From: Micromonospora sp. WMMD961 | Lineage (GTDB): Bacteria > Actinomycetota > Actinomycetes > Mycobacteriales > Micromonosporaceae | Assembly (NCBI RefSeq): GCF_029626145.1 | Contig: NZ_JARUBJ010000002.1 | Span: 5,367,501-5,431,500 of the forward strand | Direction of reading: 5' to 3' | DNA length: 64,000 nucleotides | Shown: positions 44,481-55,449 of the stretch, in pieces | Layout of the letters: each line of letters opens with the position of its first letter | Numbering within the stretch: position 1 is the first letter of the stretch | Program-made: the position numbers and the translations under genes | Notes under the pieces: generated by a model | The model's input: only the letters and a program-made list of their open reading frames with translations | What the model was told of the DNA's origin: nothing | Databases searched by the model: none

Positions 44481-46688
44481 TCAGCGCGGATAGACAGTGA
44501 ACTTGGGTGCGGAACCGCCCGTGGACGGCGGCACGCGATAGTGACGCAGAGTGAACTGCATCATGTCGCGGAACGCCGGATTGGCGATCGCCGCGCCCCC
44601 GCCGTTGGGCGCGTAGACGAAGACGGCGATCACGTAGCGGGGGTTGTCGGCGGGAGCCATGCCGATGAACGAGGACACCTCACCGGGCTGCTTCTTGCCG
44701 TTCACCAGCCGCCACCCGGTGCCGGTCTTGCCGGCCACCCGGTAGCCGGGGACCGCGGCGGTCAGGCCGGTGGCGTGGTCGACAGTGGTGACCGCCTCCA
44801 GCATGGTGCGCAGGGCCGCCGCGTTCTGCGGACTGAGCACCGACCGGGTCGCCGGGGCCGGCGCGGGGGTGCGCTTGCCGTCCGGGCCGATCACCTCCTT
44901 GACCAGATGCGGCTGCACGTAGGTGCCGTTGTTCGCGATGGCGGCGTACGCGGCGGCCATCTGCAACGGGGTGGCGTCGACGCTGTGCCCGATCGGCACC
45001 GACCCACGCGACGACCCGCTCCACTCGTCGGCCGGCAGCAGTCGCCCGCTGGCCTCGCCGGGCATCCCCTCGCCGGTCGGCTTGCCCAGCCCGAACCGCT
45101 TCTGGTAGTCGATCAACCGGTCCCGGCCGAGCTTCTCGGCGATCGTGATGGTGCCGACGTTCGACGAGTAGGCGAGCATCCCCGGCACGCTCATCCGCTT
45201 GCCGTCGGCCGGGTGCGTGTCGGAGAACCAGGTGTCGCCCATCTTGATGCTGTTGGCGATGGGGAGCACGGTGTCCGGCGTGATCACCCCCTCCTGCAGG
45301 GCCGCGCCGTAGGTGATGGCCTTGTGCACCGAGCCGGGGTCGACCACGAAGCTGGTCGCCGCGTCCTCACGGGCGACCGGGTCGCTGGGCATCGGCTTCG
45401 CCGCGTCGTAGGTGGGGTTGCTGGCCTGGGCCAGCACCGCGCCTGAGGGGATCTCGATGATCACGGCAGCGCCGGTGCCGCCCCGCGCCTGGGCCATGCC
45501 CGCGCTGAGGATCTGCTGGGTGCGGAACTGAAGGTCACGGTCGATGGTGAGGGTCAGCGAGCTGCCCGGCTTGGCCGGCGTGGTCCGGCTGTAGCCGCCC
45601 GGGATCGGTGCGGCCAGGTCGCCGAGGCCGGCCTCGTACACCCGCTTGCCGTCCTGCCCGGCGAGCACGTCGTCGTAGCGGGCCTCCAACCCTTCCAGGC
45701 CGGCCATGTCCTGACTGGTGAAGCCGATCAGATTGGCCGCCAGGTCGCCGCCGGGCACGTCACGACTCTCGTCGCGGTGCACCCCGATGCCGGGAAGCTC
45801 CAGCGCCTGCACCCGTTTGGCCGTCGGGATCTCCACCCCTCGGGCCAGGTAGGCGAACGTGGACGACTTGCCGTTCTCCAGCCTGCGGGGCTTCATCAGC
45901 TCGACCAGCTTCGACGTCGGGATGCCGAGCAGCGGGGAGAGTGCCTTCGCGGTGGCGGACGGATCCTTCACCTCGGTCGGGTCGGCGAAGACGTAGCGCG
46001 CCTCGACACTGCGGGCCAGCGGCGCGCCGGTGCTGTCGTAGATCGCGCCCCGCGGCGCCGGCAGCTCGACCGTGCGGAGGCGGTCGGAGATGCCGCCCCC
46101 GGCATACGCCGGAGCGTCGACCGCCTGGAGGAAGACCAACCGGATGCCGATGCTGGCGAACAGCGTCAGGGCGAGGACGGTGCCCAACCGCAGACGCAGC
46201 CGCGAGTCGGCCAGCTTCGGCGGGCGCGGAGGCTTGCGGGACGGACGGCGCGCCACCGGCCGGTCGGGGCGGCGCGGCGCGCGCGGCGTGCTCCGGCGGC
46301 GCGGCGCGGGCTCGTCCACACCCGGAGCACGAGGGGTGCGCGGGGAGACGGTGCGCACGACGCCGCCGCGCCCGGCGGCCGGGGCGTCGCGCCGGCCGGA
46401 ACGGGCGGCGGCCCGGCCGCCGTCGAGCACCTGCAACGCCGGCCGGAACGGGTCGCCGGAACGGGTGCTGCGCGGCGTACGTCGCTGCTCGGCGCCCCCG
46501 GCGCGCGCCGACGTGCCGCGCTCGTCGCGGACGGTCCGACCCCTCGGGGTGTACGCGCGGGCACCGGAGATGCCCCCGATGCCGGGCTCGCCGGTGCGCG
46601 ACTCGTTGTCGGCGGGGCTGGCATCACGCGAAGAACCGCGCCGGGCCCCCTTCGGGTCCCGGCGCGGCTCGTCCGATCTCGGTGGCAC
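44481..46688 (-). CDS. ftsI: Septal class B penicillin-binding protein FtsI (PBP2/PBP3 type)
   Basis: The protein has 735 residues. A long Arg/Pro-rich cytosolic N terminus (about 165 residues) precedes one transmembrane helix (LGTVLALTLFASIGIRLVFL). The transpeptidase motifs are SVHK, SSN (AYSSNVGT) and KTGTGW. It crosslinks septal peptidoglycan with FtsW. It is longer than most FtsI proteins because of the N-terminal extension, which could be an interaction region. Confidence 0.95.
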   Translation of the reverse strand: MPPRSDEPRRDPKGARRGSSRDASPADNESRTGEPGIGGISGARAYTPRGRTVRDERGTSARAGGAEQRRTPRSTRSGDPFRPALQVLDGGRAAARSGRRDAPAAGRGGVVRTVSPRTPRAPGVDEPAPRRRSTPRAPRRPDRPVARRPSRKPPRPPKLADSRLRLRLGTVLALTLFASIGIRLVFLQAVDAPAYAGGGISDRLRTVELPAPRGAIYDSTGAPLARSVEARYVFADPTEVKDPSATAKALSPLLGIPTSKLVELMKPRRLENGKSSTFAYLARGVEIPTAKRVQALELPGIGVHRDESRDVPGGDLAANLIGFTSQDMAGLEGLEARYDDVLAGQDGKRVYEAGLGDLAAPIPGGYSRTTPAKPGSSLTLTIDRDLQFRTQQILSAGMAQARGGTGAAVIIEIPSGAVLAQASNPTYDAAKPMPSDPVAREDAATSFVVDPGSVHKAITYGAALQEGVITPDTVLPIANSIKMGDTWFSDTHPADGKRMSVPGMLAYSSNVGTITIAEKLGRDRLIDYQKRFGLGKPTGEGMPGEASGRLLPADEWSGSSRGSVPIGHSVDATPLQMAAAYAAIANNGTYVQPHLVKEVIGPDGKRTPAPAPATRSVLSPQNAAALRTMLEAVTTVDHATGLTAAVPGYRVAGKTGTGWRLVNGKKQPGEVSSFIGMAPADNPRYVIAVFVYAPNGGGAAIANPAFRDMMQFTLRHYRVPPSTGGSAPKFTVYPR

Positions 46689-46691
46689 CGG

Positions 46692-47297
46692 TCAGCCTCC
46701 CGCACCCTGGCTGGTCACCGACGGCTGGCCGGTCGCGGGCTGCGGCACGCCGATGGTCTTGCCGTCCGGCAGCCGGATGTAGCCCGGCTCGCCGGCGTCG
46801 ACCAGACCCAGCCGCCGTGCCTCGGCGGTCAGGTTGCCCGGCGCCTCGAACTCGGCGATCTGCTTGTCCAGTTGCTGCTTCTCCAGGTCCAGTCGAGCCT
46901 GCTGCTGCTGCAACCGCTCCAACCGGAACGCGTTCTCATTGATCTTGGTGTTGACCGCCAGGATGCCCAGCACCCCACCGACCACCAGCACCACGATCAG
47001 CGCCGCGAACGGCGCACGCGGCACCGACACCGGCGGTGGTGGTGCCACCCGCAGCCGGGGCGGGCGCGCGCTGGTGGCGGCGCCGGCCTTCTCGACCGGC
47101 CGCAGCGCGGCGGTGCCCTGAGTGGGGAACTCGCGCGCCCCCCGGGCGCGAGCCTCCCCCTGCCGGTTCACTCGATCGATGCGTGGCGTACCGTTTCCGA
47201 GGCGCGGAGCTCGCTCCGCCGCGATCCGGCCCCCCGACCGCGGTGCGCGCTGCTCGCCGCCGGTGACGCCCCGGCGGTCGCGCTTGTCAATGCTCAT
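46692..47297 (-). CDS. ftsL: FtsL/FtsB-type divisome membrane protein
   Basis: The protein has 201 residues. A basic, disordered N terminus of about 95 residues precedes a transmembrane helix (APFAALIVVLVVGGVLGILAV). A leucine-zipper coiled coil follows (LERLQQQQARLDLEKQQLDKQIAEF), and the C-terminal ARRLGLVDAGEPGYIRLPDG fits FtsL/DivIC. It links FtsQ to FtsW/FtsI. ATG at 47297 follows GGGGGAGG. It is 3 nt from ftsI. Confidence 0.85.
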   Translation of the reverse strand: MSIDKRDRRGVTGGEQRAPRSGGRIAAERAPRLGNGTPRIDRVNRQGEARARGAREFPTQGTAALRPVEKAGAATSARPPRLRVAPPPPVSVPRAPFAALIVVLVVGGVLGILAVNTKINENAFRLERLQQQQARLDLEKQQLDKQIAEFEAPGNLTAEARRLGLVDAGEPGYIRLPDGKTIGVPQPATGQPSVTSQGAGG

Positions 47298-47355
47298 GTC
47301 CCTCCCCCTCAACGTCCGTCCCTCTGCCGTCCCGGCGCCCCTGACCCCCCACGGA

Positions 47356-48396
47356 TCAGGCGGACCCCGTGCCCGGTTGGTGCATTCCCTTCACCCGTCG
47401 GCGAGACCGTTCGCGGTCGGTCCGCCCAAGCTCTGTCGCGTTCGGGTCGAGTCGTTCCGCGGCCCGCAACCGCACCGAAGCGGCGCGCGGGTTGGCGGCG
47501 ACCTCCGCCTCCCCGGGCAGTTCGGCGCCCCGGCTGAGTAGCCGGAACGTCGGACCGGACCCGGGAAGTTCGACCGGGAGGTCGACCGGGCCCTTACTGC
47601 GGACCCGGTCCGTGAGCGCCGCCTTGGTGAGCCGGTCCTCCAACGAGTGGTAGGACAGGACCACCATGCGACCCCCCACGGTCAGTGCGTCGAGCGCGGA
47701 TGGCAACGCTGTCTCCAGCGCTGCCAGCTCTCTGTTTACCTCGATCCTTAAAGCCTGAAACGTTCTCTTTGCCGGGTGCCCACCCGTTCGTCGGGCTGGC
47801 GCCGGAATGGAGTCCCGAACCAGCTCCGCCAGGAACGCGGACGAGGTGATCCGGGCACGCTCCCGCTGCCGGATGATCGCCGAGGCGATCCGGCCGGCGA
47901 ACTTCTCCTCGCCGTAGACCCGCAGCACGCGAGCCAGGTCCGGATGTGCGTAGGTGTTGACCACCTCCTCGGCGGTCACCCCCCGGGTCTGGTCCATCCG
48001 CATGTCCAGGGGCGCGTCCTGGGCGTACGCGAACCCGCGGTCGGGCGCGTCCAACTGCAACGACGAGACACCCAGATCGAACAGGATCCCGTCGATGCCC
48101 GGATAACCCAGCCGGTCCAGCACATCCGGCAACTCGTCGTAGACGGCGTGCTCCAGGTGCACCCGATCGGCGAACCGAGCCAGTCGGACCCGCGCGTGGG
48201 CGAGCGCCTCGGTGTCCCGGTCGAGCCCGATCAGGACCGTCTCCGGGTGCGCCTCCAGCACCGCCTCCGCGTGCCCGGCCAGGCCGAGCGTCGCGTCGAC
48301 GTGGACCGTCCGGCCGCCTCGACCCAGCGCGGGGGCCAGCAGCTCGAGACACCGCTCGAGCAGCACCGGCACGTGCGTGCCGCGCAACTCCCCCAT
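47356..48396 (-). CDS. rsmH: 16S rRNA (cytosine1402-N4)-methyltransferase RsmH (MraW)
   Basis: The protein has 346 residues. It starts GTHVPVLLERCLELLAPAL. The SAM motif reads VHVDATLGLAGHAEAVL, followed by LFDLGVSSLQLD. The C-terminal part contains KRTFQALRIEVNRELAAL and VVLSYHSLEDRLTK. ATG at 48396 follows GGGGGTCGAC. A patch of about 75 nt (47702-47776) uses codons unlike the rest of the gene (AGA, AGG, GTA, GCA, ACA), including a TTA leucine codon at 47749-47751. Confidence 0.96.
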   Translation of the reverse strand: MGELRGTHVPVLLERCLELLAPALGRGGRTVHVDATLGLAGHAEAVLEAHPETVLIGLDRDTEALAHARVRLARFADRVHLEHAVYDELPDVLDRLGYPGIDGILFDLGVSSLQLDAPDRGFAYAQDAPLDMRMDQTRGVTAEEVVNTYAHPDLARVLRVYGEEKFAGRIASAIIRQRERARITSSAFLAELVRDSIPAPARRTGGHPAKRTFQALRIEVNRELAALETALPSALDALTVGGRMVVLSYHSLEDRLTKAALTDRVRSKGPVDLPVELPGSGPTFRLLSRGAELPGEAEVAANPRAASVRLRAAERLDPNATELGRTDRERSRRRVKGMHQPGTGSA

Positions 48397-48600
48397 GTCG
48401 ACCCCCACTGGTTGAAACGTCCGTTCTTCTCGTGCGCCTGTCGTCGGACGGCGCTGCCGTCGTACCGCCAGATCCCCATCCGCTCCCGCCTGACACCGGA
48501 CTCGCACCGATGACTGGATCGTGCGCCTGGCACCGGGGAAGGGATGCCAGGAACTCGAAAGCGGCTGGAGATCTCGCAGTACGTCGGGCGCCGTTCCGCC
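48397..48600. other. rsmH-mraZ spacer
   Basis: These 204 bases lie between the mraZ stop and the rsmH start. No gene, strong hairpin or promoter was recognised. The length is unusual for a dcw operon and leaves room for a second promoter that I cannot point to. Confidence 0.5.
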
Positions 48601-49032
48601 CTACAGACCGCCTGGCAGCACCCCCTCCTCGATGTCGGCGAAGTCGTCTTCGCTCTCGGCGAGGTAGGTCTCCCAGGCGACCTTGTCCCAGATCTCCACC
48701 CGCGTGCTCGCGCCGATCACCACCAACTCACGGTCCAGTGCGGCATATGCCCGGAGGTGAGCGGGGATGGTCACCCGACCCTGCTTGTCCGGAACCTCGT
48801 CGTGCGCGCTGGCGAAGAAGACCCGGCTGTAGGCCCGGGCCGCCTTGTGTGTCATCGGCTGCGCGCGCAACTGCTCCGCGATGCGCTGGAACTCAGGGGT
48901 GGGGAAGACGTAGAGGCAGCGCTCCTGCCCTTTGGTGACCACAACACCCCCCGCCAGCTCATCTCGAAACTTGGCCGGAAGGATCAGCCGGCCCTTTTCG
49001 TCCAGGCGTGGAGTGTGGGTGCCGAGAAACAC
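48601..49032 (-). CDS. mraZ: Transcriptional regulator MraZ
   Basis: The protein has 143 residues made of two SpoVT/AbrB-like halves. The halves are FLGTHTPRLDEKGRLILPAKFRDEL and EVPDKQGRVTIPAHLRAYAAL, each with the DxxGR-x-P motif. MraZ forms ring-shaped oligomers that bind direct repeats in its own promoter and usually represses the dcw operon. GTG at 49032 follows GGGGGG. The GTGGRG boxes at 49117-49142 are its predicted operator. Confidence 0.96.
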   Translation of the reverse strand: MFLGTHTPRLDEKGRLILPAKFRDELAGGVVVTKGQERCLYVFPTPEFQRIAEQLRAQPMTHKAARAYSRVFFASAHDEVPDKQGRVTIPAHLRAYAALDRELVVIGASTRVEIWDKVAWETYLAESEDDFADIEEGVLPGGL

Positions 49033-49116
49033 GGCCCTACCCCCCTTGCCCCTGAGCGGCGTTCGCGGCGCCGCTGACCCCCCGGGCCGGTGAGCCCTCC
49101 CGGCCTCACCATTGGT

Positions 49117-49148
49117 CCCCACTCTACTCCACTTCCCTCCACCCGCAA
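49117..49148 (-). promoter_or_regulatory. mraZ/dcw promoter with three MraZ boxes
   Basis: On the minus strand three hexamers GTGGAG, GTGGAG and GTGGGG begin at 49142, 49132 and 49122, exactly 10 bp apart. This is one helical turn, as expected for a MraZ ring. A -10 box TAGAGT (49126-49121) lies between the second and third boxes and overlaps the third, with a weak -35 TTGCGG (49148-49143) 16 bp upstream. The boxes cover the core promoter, so bound MraZ would block RNA polymerase. Confidence 0.75.
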
Positions 49149-49204
49149 CCAGATTCGCCCGCGTGGCGCGCCCGAACCAATGGCAAAACCGCACGTCAAC
49201 AGGG

Positions 49205-49220
49205 GTGGAGCGGAGTGGAG
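49205..49220 (+). promoter_or_regulatory. Second pair of MraZ-like boxes facing murT
   Basis: GTGGAG at 49205 and GTGGAG at 49215 lie 10 bp apart on the plus strand. They have the same motif and spacing as the mraZ boxes but the opposite orientation. They lie about 155 bp upstream of the murT start. Confidence 0.6.
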
Positions 49221-49359
49221 GGCCGCCGCGCCCCTCCGGCGTGGTCCGCTTTCCGACATAGATCGACTCCGTCCGGCGGAGGCGCCACCGGCCGCCCGCC
49301 CAGCCGCCACGGCCGAACGGTTCACCGTCGGCGGCGATCTGGAGGGGCGGGCGGTCCGG

Positions 49360-49372
49360 TAACCTCGCTCGC
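49360..49372 (+). promoter_or_regulatory. Leaderless promoter -10 of murT
   Basis: TAACCT at 49360-49365 is followed by 7 nt and the GTG at 49373. There is no Shine-Dalgarno sequence. The mraZ-murT intergenic region (340 bases) holds the two sets of MraZ boxes and this promoter; no gene was seen in it. Confidence 0.6.
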
Positions 49373-50635
49373 GTGACGGACGCGAAAATGCCCCTACGGG
49401 CCAAGGTGGCCAGCTCCGTGTCACGGACCGCCGCGGCGCTCTCCCGGGCGGCCGGCCGTGGCGACGGTTCGGTGATCGGTGGCTGGATCGGCCTGAAGAT
49501 CGACCCGGACCTGCTGGCCCACCTGTCGGCCGGGCGTGCGATCGCGCTCGTCTCCGGCACCAACGGCAAGACCACCACCACCCGGTTGACCTCCGCCGCG
49601 GTCGGCGTGCTCGGCCGGGTCGCCACCAACTCGTTCGGCGCCAACATGCCCAGCGGGCACACGTCGGCACTGGCCAAGGCCGGCAGCACCCCGTACGCGG
49701 TGCTGGAGGTCGACGAGCACTACCTCGCCCAGGTGCTGGAGGCGACCGAGCCGCACGTGGTGGCGCTGCTCAACCTCTCCCGCGACCAACTGGACCGCGC
49801 CAAGGAGGTCGCCATGATGGCGCAGCTCTGGCGCGCGGCCCTGGTCCGGCACACCGATGTCCGGGTGGTGGCCAACGCCGACGACCCGATGGTGGTCTGG
49901 GCCGCCACGCCGCCGGGGGACCCCGCCCGCGGCATCCACCCGCCGCACGTGACCTGGTTCAGTGCCGGTCAGCGCTGGCACGACGACTCCTGGGTCTGCC
50001 CGGAGTGCGGCTCCACCATCGAGCGCTCCGGCGAGCAGTGGTGGTGCACGGGCTGTGCGCTGCGCCGGCCGGAGCCGCAGTGGGTCGTCGAGGACGAGGG
50101 TGTGCTCGACCCCACCGGCGCCTGGCACAAGGTCTCGCTCCAACTGCCCGGCAAGGTCAATGTCGGCAACGCGGCGACCGCGCTGGCCGTGGCCGCCGAG
50201 TTCGGTGTCCGTCCGGTCGACGCGGTGTCCCGCCTCGGCATCGTCACCTCGGTCGCCGGTCGTTACGCGCAGGTCGACAAGGACGGGCGCAACATCCGGC
50301 TGCTGCTGGCCAAGAACCCGGCCAGCTGGCTGGAGGCGTTCGACATGGCCGACAACGCGCCGACCCTGCTCTCCATCAACGCGCGCGACCCCGACGGCCT
50401 CGACACGTCCTGGCTCTTCGACGTCGACTTCGCCCCGCTCCGCGGCCGGCAGGTGTTGATCACCGGCGACCGGGCATACGACCTGGCGGTTCGGTTGGAC
50501 GTCAACGACGTGCCCTTCCAGCACGTCCGCACGTTCGACGACGCCATCCGGTCGGTCCCGCCCGGGCGGCTGGAGGTCATCGCGAACTACACCGCGTTCC
50601 AGGACATCCGAGCGGAGTTGGACCGTGTCATCTGA
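49373..50635 (+). CDS. murT: Lipid II isoglutaminyl synthase, Mur ligase subunit MurT
   Basis: The protein has 420 residues. A Mur ligase ATP motif reads VSGTNGKTTTTRLT near 62, and VVANADDPMVVWAA follows. An inserted four-cysteine zinc ribbon (CPECG and CTGC) is diagnostic of MurT. With GatD it amidates the alpha-carboxyl of D-Glu in lipid II, using glutamine-derived ammonia. It overlaps gatD by 11 nt and is divergent from mraZ. Confidence 0.94.
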   Translation: MTDAKMPLRAKVASSVSRTAAALSRAAGRGDGSVIGGWIGLKIDPDLLAHLSAGRAIALVSGTNGKTTTTRLTSAAVGVLGRVATNSFGANMPSGHTSALAKAGSTPYAVLEVDEHYLAQVLEATEPHVVALLNLSRDQLDRAKEVAMMAQLWRAALVRHTDVRVVANADDPMVVWAATPPGDPARGIHPPHVTWFSAGQRWHDDSWVCPECGSTIERSGEQWWCTGCALRRPEPQWVVEDEGVLDPTGAWHKVSLQLPGKVNVGNAATALAVAAEFGVRPVDAVSRLGIVTSVAGRYAQVDKDGRNIRLLLAKNPASWLEAFDMADNAPTLLSINARDPDGLDTSWLFDVDFAPLRGRQVLITGDRAYDLAVRLDVNDVPFQHVRTFDDAIRSVPPGRLEVIANYTAFQDIRAELDRVI

Positions 50636-51344
50636 GAGCCTACGAATCGTCTGGATCTACCCCGACCTGCTGTCCACCTACGGCGACCGGGGCAACGCCC
50701 TGATCCTCGCCCGCCGGGCCCGCCAACGGGGGATGCCGGTCGAGGTGCTGGAGGTCCGCTCCGACCAGAAACTGCCCGCGACGGCCGACATCTACCTGGT
50801 CGGCGGCGGCGAGGACGGCCCACAGGCGCTGGGCGCACAGCGGCTGCTCGCCGACGGCGGGCTGCACCGGGCGGTGGCCCAGGGGTCGGTGGTGTTCGGC
50901 GTCTGCGCCGGCTACCAACTGCTCGGCACGTCCTTCTTCGCCAAGGGTGTGCAGTGCCGTGGCCTGGAGCTGCTCGACCTGCGGTCCGACCGGGGCGAGA
51001 GCCGGGCCGTCGGCGAGCTGGCCGGTGAGATCGACCCCCGGCTGGGTCTGCCCCCGCTGACCGGTTTCGAGAACCACGGTGGCCGCACCCACCTCGGCCC
51101 CGAGGTCTCCCCGCTGGCCCGGATCAGCGCCGGGGTCGGCAACGACGGCACCACCGAGGGCGCGTGGCGCGGCAAGTTGCTCGGTACCTACTCGCACGGC
51201 CCGGCGCTGGCCCGCAACCCGGCCCTGGCCGACCTGCTGCTGCGCTGGGCGACCGGGGCGCACCAGCTCCCGCCGCTCGACGACACCTGGTCGGACCGGC
51301 TCCGCAACGAGCGCCGCTCCGCAGTGGCCGCCGCCCGGGCATGA
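50625..51344 (+). CDS. gatD: Lipid II isoglutaminyl synthase, glutaminase subunit GatD
   Basis: The protein has 239 residues and a CobB/CobQ-type class I glutamine amidotransferase fold. The nucleophile Cys lies in VVFGVCAGYQLLG and the His in LLGTYSHGPALARNP. It starts SLRIVWIYPDLLSTYGDRGN, typical of GatD. It supplies ammonia to MurT. The GTG at 50625 follows CGGAG and lies inside the end of murT. Confidence 0.94.
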   Translation: MSSESLRIVWIYPDLLSTYGDRGNALILARRARQRGMPVEVLEVRSDQKLPATADIYLVGGGEDGPQALGAQRLLADGGLHRAVAQGSVVFGVCAGYQLLGTSFFAKGVQCRGLELLDLRSDRGESRAVGELAGEIDPRLGLPPLTGFENHGGRTHLGPEVSPLARISAGVGNDGTTEGAWRGKLLGTYSHGPALARNPALADLLLRWATGAHQLPPLDDTWSDRLRNERRSAVAAARA

Positions 51345-52024
51345 TCCGCGCCGTCCGACGGCTGCTCCGGCAGCCGTCGGCCGCCCGGTTCGCCCTGCTC
51401 GTGCTGCTGATCGGCGGATGCGGGCTACTGCTGCTCCTGGTGCCCCGGCCGGATCCGGAGCACCTTCCGCTGCTGGCCGACCGGCTGGGCGACCTCGCCC
51501 CGGTCGCCGCGATCCTCGGCGGCGCGCTGCTGCTGGTCGCGCTGGTCCCCCGGACCTTCATCACGCTCGCCGCCGGCGCGATCTTCGGCCCGCTGGAAGG
51601 CGCCGCGTACGCCCTGGGCGCCGCGTTGGTGGCCGCGGCGATCGGGTTCACGGTCGGCCGGCTGCTCGGCCGGGAGTTCGTAGCCGAACGGGTCCGTGGT
51701 CGCCTGGCCCGCCTCGACGGATGGTTCGCCCGGCAGAGCGTGTTCGGTGTGGTCACCGTCCGCCTGCTGCCGATCGCCGGCTTCGGTCTGGTCAGCTACG
51801 GCTACGGCACGACCGGTGCCCGCGTGCTGCCGTTCCTGGCCGGCAGCGTCATCGCCTCCGCGCCGACCGCGTTCGGCTACGCGGCGATCGGCGCCGCAGT
51901 CAGTTCCCCCGGCCAGGTCAACTGGTACGCCGCCGCCCCGGCCAGCCTCGGCCTGATCGCCAGCGTGGTGCTCGTCCACCAGTGGTGGCGCGCCGAGCGC
52001 CGCCGCCGCACCATGCCCGTCTGA
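51341..52024 (+). CDS. TVP38/TMEM64 (DedA-like, VTT domain) membrane protein
   Basis: The protein has 227 residues. Several hydrophobic segments surround the VTT-domain pattern FITLAAGAIFGPLEGAAYALGAALVAAAIGFTVGRLLGR and VRLLPIAGFGLVSYGYG. Such proteins are linked to lipid scrambling or undecaprenyl phosphate recycling in some bacteria. Coupling to gatD by ATGA overlap supports a role in wall lipid traffic (inference). Confidence 0.85.
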   Translation: MIRAVRRLLRQPSAARFALLVLLIGGCGLLLLLVPRPDPEHLPLLADRLGDLAPVAAILGGALLLVALVPRTFITLAAGAIFGPLEGAAYALGAALVAAAIGFTVGRLLGREFVAERVRGRLARLDGWFARQSVFGVVTVRLLPIAGFGLVSYGYGTTGARVLPFLAGSVIASAPTAFGYAAIGAAVSSPGQVNWYAAAPASLGLIASVVLVHQWWRAERRRRTMPV

Positions 52025-52052
52025 CCCACCCCGTCCCACCCGACCGCTGGGT

Positions 52053-52123
52053 CGATCATGGAGTTGTGGTGGGGATCAATCACCCCCTATGGGGATGAGT
52101 CAGCCACCACCACTCCATGATCG
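52053..52123. terminator. 20-bp inverted repeat between convergent TVP38 and leuS genes
   Basis: Arms at 52053-52072 and 52104-52123 (CGATCATGGAGTTGTGGTGG and its complement) differ at one position and enclose 31 nt. The position between two converging stops suggests a bidirectional terminator or a repetitive element. Sequences of this type recur in intergenic DNA of Micromonospora, as far as I recall. Confidence 0.7.
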
Positions 52124-52165
52124 GCGCGGGCCGGCGCGGGGCGGGGCGGGGCGGGCCGGGGCGGG

Positions 52166-55006
<2,841 letters not shown>

Positions 55007-55068
55007 CGTCTCTCCTCGCTTCGCTTCGCTTCGTCTCGGCGCCACCGGGCCGGGCCGGCGACGGGCAC

Positions 55069-55094
55069 AAAAAAGCCCCTCGCGCAGGAGGGGC
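55069..55094 (-). terminator. leuS leader terminator (attenuator)
   Basis: On the minus strand GCCCCTC (55094-55088), a 6-nt loop and GAGGGGC (55081-55075) are followed by six U residues (55074-55069). This is a classic intrinsic terminator, unusual for this GC-rich genome, placed 63 nt before the leuS start codon. It would end transcription before leuS unless prevented. Confidence 0.8.
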
Positions 55095-55096
55095 CG

Positions 55097-55130
55097 CCGT
55101 GCTGTCGCTGCGTTCAGCGCATCAGCACGG
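55097..55130 (-). promoter_or_regulatory. leuS leader hairpin upstream of the terminator
   Basis: CCGTGCTG (55130-55123) pairs perfectly with CAGCACGG (55104-55097), and CGCTG/CAGCG extend the inner stem. The hairpin includes the end of the leader peptide gene and abuts the terminator, as a pause or alternative hairpin of an attenuator would. Confidence 0.6.
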
Positions 55131-55160
55131 CCCGGTAAGAAGCAGGAAGACTCCGGCCAT
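55122..55160 (-). CDS. Putative leuS leader peptide MAGVFLLLTGPC
   Basis: A 12-residue open frame with three consecutive leucine codons (CTG CTT CTT, the last two rare at this GC content) begins at ATG 55160 and ends at TGA 55124-55122. TACACT lies 7 nt upstream of the ATG, so the transcript is probably leaderless. The stop lies in the hairpin before the terminator. This layout is that of a Leu-sensing leader peptide. Confidence 0.65.
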   Translation of the reverse strand: MAGVFLLLTGPC

Positions 55161-55167
55161 GTCCCGC

Positions 55168-55173
55168 AGTGTA
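55168..55173 (-). promoter_or_regulatory. leuS leader promoter -10
   Basis: On the minus strand TACACT (55173-55168) is followed by 7 nt and the leader peptide ATG at 55160. No clear -35 is visible. The 289-bp divergent region to the MoxR gene contains no other gene. Confidence 0.55.
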
Positions 55174-55449
55174 CCTCGCCGCCGGGAGCGCCCGCGTACC
55201 GCCGACCGGTCCGTCCAGGCGAACGGGACACCGGGTACCGATAGGCAGAACAGACACGCATCCCCCGGCTGGCGAATATTCGGTGCGTAACCGACGGACT
55301 ACCTGCGGGGGTCGGCGATAACGACAAACATGGTTAGCCTGAGAGACCAGTGAGATTCCTGCGGCAAACGAGGCTCGACGTCGCGAACCCAACGGCGGGT
55401 CCAGGTGCTCTATTTCAGAGCTGCCGTGACGGCGACGAGGAGGAGGCCC

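Noticed and set aside
55007..55330. T-box riboswitch upstream of leuS
   Set aside because: No T-box core (AGGGTGGNACCGCG type) or specifier-loop arrangement could be found. A leader peptide fits better.
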